Of a stretch of DNA of 64,000 nt, positions 17,721-27,540 are shown piece by piece (position 1 is the stretch's first letter; the number at the start of each line of letters is the position of its first letter). Origin of the DNA: Allgaiera indica (GTDB lineage Bacteria > Pseudomonadota > Alphaproteobacteria > Rhodobacterales > Rhodobacteraceae); contig NZ_FNOB01000001.1 in assembly GCF_900106675.1 (NCBI RefSeq), positions 62,001 through 126,000 of the forward strand, in the 5' to 3' direction. The notes under the pieces are model-generated. The model was not told where the DNA came from. It ran no database searches and saw only the letters and a list, made by a program, of their open reading frames with translations. The position numbers and the translations under genes were made by a program.

Positions 17721-17768
17721 TTCACCTTGGCGAAAATACTCCGGGGGGGATGGGGGGCCGCGCCCCCC
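17721..17768 (-). repeat. 3'-end element copy 1 (downstream of polA)
   Basis: Read on the minus strand, in the sense of polA, this is a GGGGGGC-CGC-GCCCCCC-type hairpin (17752-17768) followed by a C-run and the core GGAGTATTTTCGCCAAGGTG (ending at 17721-17723). It starts about 45 bases past the polA stop. It matches four other copies in this window at gene 3' ends, and the hairpin could act as a terminator or RNA 3' end. Confidence 0.75.
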
Positions 17769-17812
17769 TCGAACGCAAGAGGCTTGCGAAGCGCCGCTGA
17801 ACGGCGCCGCCC

Positions 17813-20635
17813 CTAGTGCGCCTCGGCCCAGTTCCGGCCCCGGCCGGCATCGACGATCAGCGGCACGTCCAGCCTCACCGCCGGCTCTGCCGCGCCCTCC
17901 ATCACCGCCTTCACCCGGGCGATGGTGGCATCGACCGCGCCTTCCTCAACCTCAAACAGCAATTCGTCATGGACCTGCAGCAGCATCTTCGCAGGCAGCC
18001 CCGCGATGGCCGCGGGCATCCGCACCATGGCGCGCCGGATCACGTCGGCCGCCGCGCCCTGGATCGGCGCGTTGATCGCCGCGCGACGGGCAAATCCGGC
18101 CTTGGGCCCCTTCGCGGCGATCTCGGGGGTGTGGATCTTGCGGCCGAACAGCGTCTGGACATAGCCGTGCTCCTTCGCGAAGGCGACGGTCGCGTCCATA
18201 TAGGCCTTGATGCCGGGGAAGCGTTCGAAATAGCGGTCGATGAAACCCTGCGCCTCGGCACGCGGAATGCGCAGGTTGCGCGCCAGGCCAAAGCCGGAAA
18301 TCCCGTAGATCACGCCGAAATTGATCGCCTTGGCCTGGCGGCGGACACCCGGGTCCATGCCCTCGATCGGCACGTTGAACATCTCGGACGCCGTCATCGC
18401 GTGGATATCGAGCCCGTCACGGAACGCCTGCTTCATCTCTGCCAGATCCGCGACATGGGCGAGAATGCGCAACTCGATCTGGGAATAGTCGAGGCTGACC
18501 AGAAGCTTGCCTTCCGGCGCGACGAAGGCCTCGCGGATACGCCGGCCCTCTTCGGTCCGCACGGGAATGTTCTGCAGGTTCGGATCAGTCGACGCCAGCC
18601 GCCCGGTGTTCGCCCCGGTCTGGACATAGGACGTGTGCACCCGCCCGGTGTCGGGGTTGATATGGGTCTGCAGGGCGTCGGTGTAGGTCGATTTCAGTTT
18701 CGACAGCTGGCGCCAATCGAGTACCCTGGCCGGCAGGTCGTGGCCCTCGGCGGCCAGATCCTCTAGCACGTCGGCCCCGGTCGCATAGGCGCCGGTCTTG
18801 CCCTTTTGGCCGCCGGGCAGCGACATCTTGTCGAACAGGATCTCGCCCAGTTGCTTGGGGGAGCCCACGTTGAAATCCTCGCCCGCGAGTTCCCGGATCT
18901 CGGCCTCGAGGCCGGCCATCTTCTGCGCGAAGGCGTTCGACATCCGGCTAAGGACATCGCGGTCGACCACGACGCCGGTCATCTCCATCTCGGCCAGGAC
19001 GGGCACAAGCGGACGCTCGAGCGTCTCGTAGACCGTCGTCACCCGGGCGCGGTGCAATCGCGGCTTGAAAGCCTGCCACAGGCGCAGGGTGATATCGGCA
19101 TCCTCGGCGGCATATTTCACCGCTTCCGCGATCGGCACCCGATCGAAGGTGATCTGCGACTTGCCCGAGCCCAGCAGCGATTTGATCGGAATCGGGCGGT
19201 GGCCAAGATATTCCTCGGACAAAGTATCCATGCCGTGGCCATGCAGCCCGGAATGCAGCGCATAGGACATCAGCATCGTGTCGTCGATCGGCGCTGCGTG
19301 CACGCCATACCGGGCGAAGATCTTGGTGTCGTACTTGGCATTCTGGAAGATCTTGAGGATCGCGTCATCCTCGAGCACGGGCTTGAGCAGCGCCAGCGCG
19401 CGGTCCAGCGGCATCTGGCCCTCTGCCAGCGCGTCCGAGCCAAAGAGATCGTCGCCCGCGTCGCCCGGCGGACGGTGGCCCAGGGGGATATAGCAGGCGC
19501 GCCCCGGTTCCACCGACAGGCAGATGCCCACCAGATCGGCCTGCATCTCGTCAAGGCTGGTGGTCTCGGTGTCGACAGCGACATAGCCGCGTTCACGGAT
19601 CGCCGCAATCCAGGGGGCCAGCGCGTCCGCGTCGCGGACACATTCATAGGCGTCCGGGTCGATCGCGGGCTGTTCCGGCCGGGGCGCGGCCGCGGCGCTG
19701 TCGGCCTGGGCGTGGGCGACGGCTTCGGCCACCGCGGGTGGCTCGACCCCCAGCTTTTCGGCCACCCGCTTGGTCAGGCTGCGGAACTCCATCTGCGACA
19801 GGAACCCAAGCAGATCGTCGGGCACCGGATCGCGTACCTCCAGATCGTCCAGGGTGGTCCCGCCCATCGGGGTTTCGCGGCACAGTTCCACCAGCCGGCG
19901 CGAGGTGCGGATCTGTTCGGCCATGGTCAGCAGCGTCTCGCGGCGCTTGGGCTGCCTGATCTCTTCGGCGCGGGCCAGAAGGGTTTCGAGATCGCCGAAT
20001 TCATTGATCAGAAGTGCCGCCGTCTTCACCCCGATCCCGGGCGCGCCGGGAATGTTGTCGATGCTGTCACCGGCCAAAGCCTGCACATCGACCACCCGGT
20101 CGGGCTTCACCCCGAATTTCTCGATCACCTCATCGACGCCGATCGTGCGGTTCTTCATCGCGTCGAACATCTCGATCCCGCCGCCGACCAGTTGCATCAG
20201 ATCCTTGTCGGACGAGATGATGGTGACCGATCCGCCCGCCGCGTCGGCCTGGGTGGCCAGCGTCGCGATGATGTCGTCGGCCTCGTAATCCTCGCGTTCG
20301 ATGCAGGCGATGTTGAAGGCGCGCGTGGCCTCGCGCGTCAGCGGGAACTGGGGCCGCAGATCTTCGGGCAGATCGGGGCGGTTGGCCTTGTACTGGGGGA
20401 ATATCTCGTTACGGAAGGTCTTCGAGGAATAGTCGAAGATCACCGCCGCGTGGGTGGGGGCCTCGCCGCCGTTCCAGCCCTCGACATATTTGAACAGCAT
20501 GTTGCAAAAGCCCGCGACCGCACCGACCGGCAGACCGTCGGATTTGCGGGTCAGCGGCGGCAACGCGTGATAGGCGCGGAAGATGAAGGCCGAGCCGTCG
20601 ATCAGATGCAGGTGGTGGCCCTTGCCGAACGTCAT
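17813..20635 (-). CDS. polA: DNA polymerase I
   Basis: The 940-residue enzyme has all three activities visible. The N-terminal 5'-3' exonuclease begins LHLIDGSAFIFRAYHAL and includes DYEADDIIATLA and GDSIDNIPGAPGIG. The 3'-5' proofreading domain (from about residue 335) has an intact DTETTSLDEMQ motif, so proofreading is probably active. The C-terminal polymerase has the family A motifs SLDYSQIELR, RRQAKAINFGVIYG and QVHDELLFEV. It fills gaps after excision repair and removes Okazaki primers. The stop is followed by the 3'-end element at 17721-17768. A small zinc-finger gene lies upstream on the same strand. Confidence 0.97.
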   Translation of the reverse strand: MTFGKGHHLHLIDGSAFIFRAYHALPPLTRKSDGLPVGAVAGFCNMLFKYVEGWNGGEAPTHAAVIFDYSSKTFRNEIFPQYKANRPDLPEDLRPQFPLTREATRAFNIACIEREDYEADDIIATLATQADAAGGSVTIISSDKDLMQLVGGGIEMFDAMKNRTIGVDEVIEKFGVKPDRVVDVQALAGDSIDNIPGAPGIGVKTAALLINEFGDLETLLARAEEIRQPKRRETLLTMAEQIRTSRRLVELCRETPMGGTTLDDLEVRDPVPDDLLGFLSQMEFRSLTKRVAEKLGVEPPAVAEAVAHAQADSAAAAPRPEQPAIDPDAYECVRDADALAPWIAAIRERGYVAVDTETTSLDEMQADLVGICLSVEPGRACYIPLGHRPPGDAGDDLFGSDALAEGQMPLDRALALLKPVLEDDAILKIFQNAKYDTKIFARYGVHAAPIDDTMLMSYALHSGLHGHGMDTLSEEYLGHRPIPIKSLLGSGKSQITFDRVPIAEAVKYAAEDADITLRLWQAFKPRLHRARVTTVYETLERPLVPVLAEMEMTGVVVDRDVLSRMSNAFAQKMAGLEAEIRELAGEDFNVGSPKQLGEILFDKMSLPGGQKGKTGAYATGADVLEDLAAEGHDLPARVLDWRQLSKLKSTYTDALQTHINPDTGRVHTSYVQTGANTGRLASTDPNLQNIPVRTEEGRRIREAFVAPEGKLLVSLDYSQIELRILAHVADLAEMKQAFRDGLDIHAMTASEMFNVPIEGMDPGVRRQAKAINFGVIYGISGFGLARNLRIPRAEAQGFIDRYFERFPGIKAYMDATVAFAKEHGYVQTLFGRKIHTPEIAAKGPKAGFARRAAINAPIQGAAADVIRRAMVRMPAAIAGLPAKMLLQVHDELLFEVEEGAVDATIARVKAVMEGAAEPAVRLDVPLIVDAGRGRNWAEAH

Positions 20636-20704
20636 CGCACTCTCCCTTGGGGCTCTTCGCCGCGCGCCCGCCGCCGAGCCCCGCGCGCGCCGGGGGCGAT
20701 GCCA

Positions 20705-20926
20705 TTATTCCTCGGCGGTGTCGGCGATCTTTTCCTCGAAGCTTTCGGCGACCGGGGCATTCTTGCTCTCGTGAATGTAGCGCTTGTCGCAATAGCCGCA
20801 TTCGACGAAGCCGGTATCATGCGGGATCGTCAGCCAGACGCGGGGATGACCCAGCGCGCCCTCGCCGCCGTCGCAGGCGACTTTCCAGGCAGACACGATC
20901 TCGGTCTCGGGCACTTGCGTGGTCAT
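20705..20926 (-). CDS. Small zinc-finger domain protein (NDUFS6-like)
   Basis: A 73-residue protein in the family related to the mitochondrial complex I zinc subunit. It has a conserved CDGG, then HPRVWLTIP, and a CGYC metal knuckle ([14 protein letters not shown]). The start at 20926 ([11 protein letters not shown]) is preferred because GGAGAGCGCCC lies at the right distance; a start 7 codons upstream is possible. Bacterial members are thought to bind zinc, and their role is not established. It precedes polA by 69 bp on the same strand. Confidence 0.82.
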   Translation of the reverse strand: MTTQVPETEIVSAWKVACDGGEGALGHPRVWLTIPHDTGFVECGYCDKRYIHESKNAPVAESFEEKIADTAEE

Positions 20927-21048
20927 CGGGCGCTCTCCGTTGGACATAGACGGGGGATAGGCGGCAGCGACCGGGCCGTCAAGACTGCCGCAAGGCGCGC
21001 GCCACGCTCAGGCTTGATCGAGGCCGGATTTCGCGCTATGGGGCAGTT

Positions 21049-21132
21049 ATGTCGCAGATGACCGCCCAGATTAAACACACCGTAAAGACCACCGCCTCGG
21101 CGGGGGTTCTGCGGGTGTGTTCAGGCGACTGA
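21049..21132 (+). CDS. Possible 27-aa leader peptide upstream of asd
   Basis: A short frame beginning MSQMTAQIKHTVKTT and ending VCSGD lies about 85 bases before asd. It is followed by a strong hairpin (21143-21170). Two ATG codons are in frame. The arrangement resembles a leader peptide with an attenuator, and the Thr/Lys content (HTVKTT) would suit a gene of the aspartate pathway. The frame is short, there is no classical codon run, and no terminator U-tract follows, so this is only a candidate. Confidence 0.3.
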   Translation: MSQMTAQIKHTVKTTASAGVLRVCSGD

Positions 21133-21142
21133 CGACCACCAC

Positions 21143-21170
21143 CAGGCCCCTCCGGGATGGAGCGGGCCTG
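21143..21170 (+). promoter_or_regulatory. Hairpin in the asd leader
   Basis: CAGGCCC (21143-21149) pairs with GGGCCTG (21164-21170), with an inner TCC/GGA stem. It lies between the putative leader peptide stop and the asd start and is followed by AAACGGAAAT rather than a T-run. It could be an attenuator-like or stability element. Its function is inferred from position only. Confidence 0.35.
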
Positions 21171-21216
21171 AAACGGAAATCAGCCCCCCTCCTCCCGCCG
21201 AACCGAGAGCGAGATC

Positions 21217-22326
21217 ATGCTGACCGAACCACATCCCGATGAAGAGGCCCTTTCCCCGGCCGTCGCCGCCCCAGGCCTGGCGCCGCCGCGCAGCCGCCCC
21301 GCGCCCCGCGTGGCCGTCGTCGGCGCGACCGGCGCGGTCGGGGCCGAATTGATCGCCTGCCTGGAAGCGCGCGCCTTCCCCCTGGCCTCGCTGCGCCTCT
21401 TCGCATCGGCCCGGTCGGCGGGGCGGCGGGTGCGCTTCCGCGGCGCCGAACTGGTGATCGAGGAGCTTACGGACGAAAGCTTCGACGGCATCGACATCGC
21501 GCTGTTCTCGGCCGGGGCGACGATTTCACGCCATTACGCGCCGCTGGCGGCCGAAGCGGGCGCGGTGGTGATCGACAATTCCTCGGCCTTCCGCATGGCA
21601 CCCGAAGTGCCGTTGGTCGTGCCCGAGGTCAACGGTGCGGTGCTGGCCGGGCATGGCGGGCTGAACGGTTCCGGCGGGATAATCGCCAACCCCAATTGCG
21701 TGGCCGCGATCATGACCGTCGCGCTGGCGCCCCTGAACCGCGTCCATCCGATCCGCCGGATCCAGGCCGCGACCTATCAGGCGGCCTCGGGCGGCGGCGC
21801 CGCGATGATGGAGGAGCTGCGCGCCGGCACCGCGGCGGCACTGGACGGCCGCGAATACACGCCCGCCATCCTGCCCCACCCTTACGCCTTCAACCTGTTC
21901 AGCCACAACGCAGAGGTCGACCCGCGCTCTGGCTACAACGGAGAGGAATTGAAGGTCATCGCCGAGACAAGGCGCATCCTGGGCGCGCCGGGCTTGCCGA
22001 TCGGGATCACCTGCATCCGGGTGCCGGTGCTGCGCGCCCATGCCATCGCCCTGACGCTCGTTTTCGACGCGCCGGTCAGCGTGTCCGAGACCCGCGCGAT
22101 GCTATCCGCGGCCCCCGGCCTGCGGATACTGGACGACCGCGAGGCAAATCATTTTCCGATGCCCTCGGAAGTGTCCGGCCAGGACGACGTCTTCGTCGGC
22201 CGCATCCGCACCGATCTGGGCGATCCGACCGGGTGCAGCCTGAGCCTCTTCGTGGTCGGGGACCAGCTGCGCAAGGGTGCCGCCCTCAACGCGGTGCAGA
22301 TCGCCGAAACCTTGGTGGGCGGCTAG
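21217..22326 (+). CDS. asd: Aspartate-semialdehyde dehydrogenase
   Basis: This enzyme reduces aspartyl phosphate to aspartate semialdehyde, at the branch to lysine, threonine and methionine. The 369-residue product has the nucleotide motif RVAVVGATGAVG (31-42), the VIDNSSAFRM segment, the catalytic Cys161 in IIANPNCVAAIM, and the substrate-binding QAASGGGAAMMEEL and RVPVLRAHAI regions. About 30 residues rich in Pro and Ala precede the Rossmann motif, longer than usual, so the true start may be downstream. The ATG at 21217 has GAGAGCGAG before it. The upstream 27-aa frame and hairpin suggest regulated expression. Confidence 0.92.
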   Translation: MLTEPHPDEEALSPAVAAPGLAPPRSRPAPRVAVVGATGAVGAELIACLEARAFPLASLRLFASARSAGRRVRFRGAELVIEELTDESFDGIDIALFSAGATISRHYAPLAAEAGAVVIDNSSAFRMAPEVPLVVPEVNGAVLAGHGGLNGSGGIIANPNCVAAIMTVALAPLNRVHPIRRIQAATYQAASGGGAAMMEELRAGTAAALDGREYTPAILPHPYAFNLFSHNAEVDPRSGYNGEELKVIAETRRILGAPGLPIGITCIRVPVLRAHAIALTLVFDAPVSVSETRAMLSAAPGLRILDDREANHFPMPSEVSGQDDVFVGRIRTDLGDPTGCSLSLFVVGDQLRKGAALNAVQIAETLVGG

Positions 22327-22551
22327 CGATGCGGACCGGTCGGACGCCGCGTGCGCAACAGGGGCGCTGGCGCCTTCGCGGGTCCCGGCGCCGCCCGTCG
22401 CCGCTGCCGCCGCAGGCCGGCAACCCGGCCCCGACGCCAGCAGCGGCGCGGCGGCGGCATCGGGCGGAATATCTGCGCCAGGAAACAGCGCCAGAAGCAT
22501 TCTGTCCTACCGGCTGGAACGTCCCGGTGGCGCAGGGAGCGACGCCCCTGC

Positions 22552-24579
22552 CTAGACCGCCGGCACCAGCCCCCGCCCGCGCAACAGCGCCTCGACCCCT
22601 GGCAGCCGGCCCCGGAAGCTCATGTAAAGCGCCTCGGCCTCTTCCGAGCCACCGGCCGACAGGATGAATGTCTCCAGTTTCTCGGCGGTCACCGGGTCGA
22701 AAGCGTCGCCCGCTTCCTCGAAGGCTTCGAATGCGTCCGCGTCCATCACCTCGGACCACATGTAGCTGTAATAGCCCGAGGAATAGCCGTCGCCCGAGAA
22801 GACATGCGCGAAATGCGGCGTCGCATGGCGCATGCGGATCGCGCGGGGCATTCCCAGTTCGGCCAGCACCTTGGCCTGTTTCGCCATCGGGTCGGCCGGC
22901 GCCGGGCCGTCGTGGAAAGCCAGATCGACCAGCGCCGAGGCCACATATTCGACCGTCGCGAAGCCCTGATCATAGGTCGCGGCATTCAGCAGGCGCTGCA
23001 ACATGTCGGCGGGCATGGCCGCGCCGGTCTGCCAGTGCTTCGCATGGGTCTTCAACACCTCGGGCACCTCCAGCCAATGCTCATATAGCTGGCTGGGCAG
23101 TTCCACGAAATCGCGCGCCACCGAGGTGCCGGAGATGAAGCCATAGGTCACGTCGGACAGCATCTGGTGCAGCGCATGGCCGAATTCATGGAAAAGCGTA
23201 CGCGCATCGTCATAGCTTAGCAGCGCCGGCTGCCCCTTGGCCGGCCTGGCGAAGTTGCACACGTTCACCACGACAGGCCGCACCTCTCCGCCCAGCTTGC
23301 GCTGCGCGCGGAAGGCCGAACACCAGGCGCCCGAGCGTTTCGAGGACCTGGCGAAATAATCGCCCAGGAACACCGCCATGTGCCGACCTTCGCGCGTCAC
23401 CTCCCAGGCGCGCACGTCCGGGTGGTAGAGCGCGGCGTCAAGTTCGCGAAACTCCAGCCCGAACAGACGATTGGCCACGTCGAAGGCGGCCGCGATCATC
23501 GCGTCGAGCGAGAGGTAGGGTTTGAGCTGCCCCTCATCGAGGTCGTGCTCGTCGCGGCGCCGCTGCTCGGAATAATAGCGCCAGTCCCAGGGCTCGAGGT
23601 CGCCGTTGATGCCGTCGCGGTGCATCAGCGCGGTCAGCACCTCGGCATCGGCATTGGCCTTGGCGCGCGCCGGGCGCCAGACCTGCATCAACAGATCGCG
23701 CACCGCCTGCGGCGTCTTGGCCATCTCGGGTTCCAGCTTGTAGGCCGCAAAATTCGGATAGCCCAGCAGATGCGCGCGCTCCTCGCGCAGCGCCAGGATC
23801 TCGCGCGCGATCTCGCGGTTGTCGTGGTCGTTGCCGTTCTCGCCGCGCGCCACCCAGGCCTTATAGGCGGTTTCACGCAGATCGCGGCGGGAAGAGAATT
23901 GCAGGAACGGCACGATCAAAGACCGGTTGAGCGTGATCGCCCAGCCATCGAGGCCGCGCTCTTCAGCCGCGGCGCGGGCCGAGGCGACAACGAAATCGGG
24001 CAAGCCGGTCAGCTGGTCCTCGGCCAGTTCCATGAACCATTCGCGTTCATCGGCCAGCAGGTTCTGGGTGAACTGGGTGCCAAGCACGGCAAGGCGGCTT
24101 TTGACCTCGGTCAGGCGCTGGGCCTTGCTTCCTTCCAGCTGGGCGCCGGCGCGCACGAACATCCGCCGGTAAAGGGTGAGCACGCGCATCTGTTCGTCGT
24201 TCAGGCCCAGGCCGTCGCGCCCCTGCCACAGCGCCTCGATCCGTTCGAACAGAGGCCGGTTCATAACCAGTTCGGACGAAAAAGCCGACAGTTTCGGCGC
24301 CAGGTCGCGCTGCAGCGCCTCACGCGCGGGGTTGCTGTCGGCACCGGCGAGGTTGAAGAACACCCCCGCCACGCGATCTAGGGTTTCCTCGGCCAGTTCC
24401 AGCGCCTCGATCGTGTTGGCGAAACTGGGCGCGGCGGGGTCTTCGGCGATCGCGGTGATCCTGGCGCGCGCCTCGGTCAGGGCGGCATCGAACGCGGGGG
24501 CGAAATCGGCATCGGCGATCGCGGCGAAGGGCGGAAGCTGGAACCGGCCGGTCCAGTCGGAAAGCAGTGGATTGGTCAT
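22552..24579 (-). CDS. M3-family oligopeptidase (oligopeptidase A/Dcp type)
   Basis: A 675-residue zinc metallopeptidase that finishes degradation of short peptides in the cytoplasm. The zinc motif TLFHEFGHALHQML (HEFGH at 464-468) is intact, and the further Glu ligand lies downstream in the C-terminal catalytic lobe. The helical N-terminal lobe begins LSDWTGRFQLPPFAAI, the usual family beginning. There is no signal peptide. Oligopeptidase A and dipeptidyl carboxypeptidase are hard to separate by sequence reading alone. It lies downstream of the MoeB-like gene on the same strand. Confidence 0.93.
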   Translation of the reverse strand: MTNPLLSDWTGRFQLPPFAAIADADFAPAFDAALTEARARITAIAEDPAAPSFANTIEALELAEETLDRVAGVFFNLAGADSNPAREALQRDLAPKLSAFSSELVMNRPLFERIEALWQGRDGLGLNDEQMRVLTLYRRMFVRAGAQLEGSKAQRLTEVKSRLAVLGTQFTQNLLADEREWFMELAEDQLTGLPDFVVASARAAAEERGLDGWAITLNRSLIVPFLQFSSRRDLRETAYKAWVARGENGNDHDNREIAREILALREERAHLLGYPNFAAYKLEPEMAKTPQAVRDLLMQVWRPARAKANADAEVLTALMHRDGINGDLEPWDWRYYSEQRRRDEHDLDEGQLKPYLSLDAMIAAAFDVANRLFGLEFRELDAALYHPDVRAWEVTREGRHMAVFLGDYFARSSKRSGAWCSAFRAQRKLGGEVRPVVVNVCNFARPAKGQPALLSYDDARTLFHEFGHALHQMLSDVTYGFISGTSVARDFVELPSQLYEHWLEVPEVLKTHAKHWQTGAAMPADMLQRLLNAATYDQGFATVEYVASALVDLAFHDGPAPADPMAKQAKVLAELGMPRAIRMRHATPHFAHVFSGDGYSSGYYSYMWSEVMDADAFEAFEEAGDAFDPVTAEKLETFILSAGGSEEAEALYMSFRGRLPGVEALLRGRGLVPAV

Positions 24580-24660
24580 GGCGGCCTCCTTTGGCCCCCA
24601 TTAGCTATGGCCCCCGGGCGGGAAGGTCCAGCGCGGCGCCCGACGATTGCCGAAAGCCGC

Positions 24661-25746
24661 CTAGCCTGCCCGCGCGCCGCAGACGGGGCAGTCGGGGCGC
24701 CGGGCCAGCTTGAACTTGCGGCTTTCGCCCCAAAGCCCGTCATATACCATCATCTCTCCGCGCAGGGTGGCGCCCGCGCCGGTGACATGCTTCACCGCCT
24801 CCAGCGCCATCATCGTCCCCAGCACGCCCGGCAGCGGCCCCACCACGCCTGCCTCGGCGCAACTTGGCACCTGGCCGGGCGCCGGGCGTTCGGGGAAGAC
24901 GCATTGGTAGCACGGCGTGCCATGGGCAGGATCGTAAAGGCTGATCTGGCCTTCCCATTGGGTGATGGCCGCGGCGATCAGCGGCTTTCCCTGACCCGCC
25001 GCCACCCGGTTCACCAGATAGCGCGTGTCGAAATTGTCCGAACCGTCTAGGATCAGGTCGTAGCGCGCGAAGATTTCATCGGCGCTCTCCTCGTCCAGCC
25101 TTGCGGGATATTCCTCGACCGTGACGAAGGGGTTCAACGCCCGCATCCGCGCCGCCGCCGACGCAACCTTGGCATTTCCCAACTGGGCCGTGTCGTGGAT
25201 CACCTGACGTTGCAGGTTGGAAAGATCGACCACGTCGTCGTCGATCACCCCGATCGTGCCGACCCCGGCCGCCGCCAGATAAAGCAGCACCGGCGCCCCC
25301 AGCCCGCCGGCGCCGACGACCAGCACACGCGCCTGTTTCAGCGCCTTCTGACCCGGCCCACCGATCTCGCGCAGCATGATGTGGCGGGCATAGCGGTCAA
25401 GCTCTCCCTCGGCATAAAGGCGGGCGGGGGATGCGGGGGGCGTTGCGGCCGGCGGCGCGGCCGCATCGGTGTCACGCGCCGAGGCCGGGGGCCGGGCCCT
25501 GGCGCGCAGCCGGTGCAGCCCCTCGCGATAGGCCAGCACGATGGCCAGAATGCCCGCCACCAGCAGCCAGTTGCGGATGTCGCCGCCGGTCGCGATGCGC
25601 AGTGGATGGCCCGGGGGCAGCATCAGCTGAATGCCCATCACCACGCCGATAAGCAGCGCCACCAGCCAGGCCCGCGCCCTGAGCGACGCGCCCAGCGCCC
25701 AGCCCAGGACCCACAGCCCAATCGCAATCAGAAGAACCAGCTTCAT
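24661..25746 (-). CDS. moeB: MoeB/HesA/ThiF-family adenylyltransferase with membrane anchor
   Basis: A 361-residue E1-like enzyme. From about residue 115 it has the MoeB core: YARHIMLREIGGPGQ, VLVVGAGGLGAPVL (ATP-binding Rossmann loop), VDLSNLQRQVIH, LDGSDNFDTRYLVN, and zinc-binding cysteine pairs CYQC and CPVC near the end. MoeB activates the MoaD C-terminus as acyl-adenylate. Unusually, residues 1-77 contain three hydrophobic helices, followed by a Pro/Ala linker, so the enzyme is probably tethered to the inner membrane. It starts 6 bases after dut. Activation of ThiS instead of, or as well as, MoaD is possible. Confidence 0.85.
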   Translation of the reverse strand: MKLVLLIAIGLWVLGWALGASLRARAWLVALLIGVVMGIQLMLPPGHPLRIATGGDIRNWLLVAGILAIVLAYREGLHRLRARARPPASARDTDAAAPPAATPPASPARLYAEGELDRYARHIMLREIGGPGQKALKQARVLVVGAGGLGAPVLLYLAAAGVGTIGVIDDDVVDLSNLQRQVIHDTAQLGNAKVASAAARMRALNPFVTVEEYPARLDEESADEIFARYDLILDGSDNFDTRYLVNRVAAGQGKPLIAAAITQWEGQISLYDPAHGTPCYQCVFPERPAPGQVPSCAEAGVVGPLPGVLGTMMALEAVKHVTGAGATLRGEMMVYDGLWGESRKFKLARRPDCPVCGARAG

Positions 25747-25752
25747 TGTGCC

Positions 25753-26223
25753 TCACCGCCTGCCGGTCGAGCCGAAGCCGCCCGCGCCGCGCGCCGTCTC
25801 GCCCAATCCGTCCACCACTTCCAGCCGCGCCTGCACCACCGGTGCGACGATCATCTGCGCGATCCGATCACCATGCCCGACCGTGAAGGCCGTGGCCCCG
25901 AGGTTGATCAACAGCACCCCCAGCGGACCACGGTAATCGCTGTCGATCGTGCCGGGCGGGTTGGCCAGGCTGATCCCGTGCTTCAGCGCCAGGCCAGAGC
26001 GGGGGCGGATCTGCATCTCGTATCCTCGCGGGATCTCGACCCGCAGGCCGGTGGGCACCAGCGCCCGTTCCAACGGCGCCAGAACCAAACCGCCGGCACG
26101 ATCCTCGGGGCGCAGATTGGCACGAATGTCGGCACCCGCCGCCCCTTCGGTCTGGTAACTTGGCAAGGCGATATCGCGGTCGGCCCAATCTTCCCACAGG
26201 ACGCGCAGGGTCGGGGGGGTCAT
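25753..26223 (-). CDS. dut: dUTP diphosphatase
   Basis: A trimeric dUTPase of 156 residues that hydrolyses dUTP to dUMP, which limits uracil in DNA and feeds thymidylate synthesis. The five family motifs are visible: [45 protein letters not shown] and [11 protein letters not shown]. It overlaps coaBC by four bases (ATGA) and is followed closely by the MoeB-like gene, the common alphaproteobacterial coaBC-dut pairing. Confidence 0.97.
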   Translation of the reverse strand: MTPPTLRVLWEDWADRDIALPSYQTEGAAGADIRANLRPEDRAGGLVLAPLERALVPTGLRVEIPRGYEMQIRPRSGLALKHGISLANPPGTIDSDYRGPLGVLLINLGATAFTVGHGDRIAQMIVAPVVQARLEVVDGLGETARGAGGFGSTGRR

Positions 26224-27416
26224 GCCAGAGCCTCCGCGATGCGGTCGGCCAAGCGGCGGGCGACTGCGTCCTTGGCCATGCGCGGCCAGGTCTCGGCGCC
26301 GCCGTCCGAAATCAGCGTCACGGCATTCTCGGCTCCGCCCATGATGCCCGTGCCTGCGCTTACGTCATTCGCGACAATCCAGTCGCATCCCTTGCGCGCG
26401 CGTTTGGCGGTGGCATGGGCCACCACATCGTCGGTCTCGGCCGCGAAGCCCACCACCAGTTTCGGCCGCCCGTCGCGCATCTTCGAAATCCTGGCCAGGA
26501 TATCCGGATTCTCGGTGAATTCCAGCGCCGGCGCGCGGCCCGACCCGTCCTTCTTCATCTTCCGCCCCGCCGCGTTCGCAACCCGCCAATCGGCCACCGC
26601 GGCCGCGAACACCGCCGCATCGGCGGGCAAGGCCGCCTCGACCGCCGCCATCATCTGCTGCGCGGTCTCGACCCGCAGGACCTCTACCCCCTGCGGCGGC
26701 GCCACGCTTGCCGGCCCGGTGACGAAACTTACACGCGCCCCCAGCGCCGCCAACGCCGCCGCGATCGCCGTGCCCTGCGCGCCGGACGAGCGGTTGGCGA
26801 TATAACGCACCGGGTCGATCGGCTCATGCGTCGGCCCCGAGGTCACCACCACATGGCGCCCGGCCAGCGGCCCCGCCCCCAGCGCCGCGCCGATCGCGGA
26901 CAGGATATCCTCGGGCTCGGCCATCCGGCCGGGGCCGAATTCGCCGCAAGCCATCTCGCCCGCCTCGGGTCCGACCACCAGAACCCCGTCGCCTTCCAAG
27001 ACGGCCAGATTGCGCCGGGTCGCGGGATGCTCCCACATCCGCACATTCATCGCGGGCGCGATCAGCACGCGCTTGTCGGTCGCCATCAGCAGGGTCGAGG
27101 CCAGATCGTTCGCCTGCCCGCCCGCCATCTTCGCCATCAGATCGGCGGTCGCCGGCGCCACCACCACCAGATCCGCCGCCCGCGACAGCTGGATATGGCC
27201 CATTTCGGCCTCATCCGTCAGATCGAACAGCTCGGAATAGATCCGCGCGCCCGCCAGCGCCGACAACGACAGCGGCGTCACGAACTCTGCCCCCGCGCGG
27301 GTCAGCACCGGCACCACCGAAACGCCCGCCTTGCGCAATAGCCGCACCAGTTCCAGCGCCTTGTAGGCCGCGATCCCGCCACCAACGATCAGAAGCACCC
27401 GCTTGCCCGCGATCAT
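26220..27416 (-). CDS. coaBC: Bifunctional phosphopantothenoylcysteine synthetase/decarboxylase
   Basis: A 398-residue two-domain enzyme of coenzyme A synthesis. The N-terminal flavoprotein decarboxylase domain (CoaC) has [15 protein letters not shown], His74 in [11 protein letters not shown], the APAMNVRMW motif (PAMN at 121-124), and Cys157 in [15 protein letters not shown]. The C-terminal synthetase domain (CoaB) starts near [18 protein letters not shown]. The start at 27416 is preceded by GGGAGGG; the upstream extension in the same frame is low-complexity. It is the first gene of coaBC-dut-moeB-like. Confidence 0.96.
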   Translation of the reverse strand: MIAGKRVLLIVGGGIAAYKALELVRLLRKAGVSVVPVLTRAGAEFVTPLSLSALAGARIYSELFDLTDEAEMGHIQLSRAADLVVVAPATADLMAKMAGGQANDLASTLLMATDKRVLIAPAMNVRMWEHPATRRNLAVLEGDGVLVVGPEAGEMACGEFGPGRMAEPEDILSAIGAALGAGPLAGRHVVVTSGPTHEPIDPVRYIANRSSGAQGTAIAAALAALGARVSFVTGPASVAPPQGVEVLRVETAQQMMAAVEAALPADAAVFAAAVADWRVANAAGRKMKKDGSGRAPALEFTENPDILARISKMRDGRPKLVVGFAAETDDVVAHATAKRARKGCDWIVANDVSAGTGIMGGAENAVTLISDGGAETWPRMAKDAVARRLADRIAEALA

Positions 27417-27540
27417 GCGCCGACCCTCCCAGAAAGGCCCCAGCGGCCCCACTCTGGTTCTAGGACGCCGCGCCGCCGCCGACAACCGGCCCGTCACCTT
27501 GGCCCCCGGCTTGGACATCGGGCACCTGCGGCTCCCTTCC

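Noticed and set aside
18806-21061. Very long open frame (751 codons) antisense to polA
   Set aside because: It is a mirror of the GC-rich polA coding strand; composition is Arg/His/Gly/Leu-rich without motifs, and polA is complete on the other strand.
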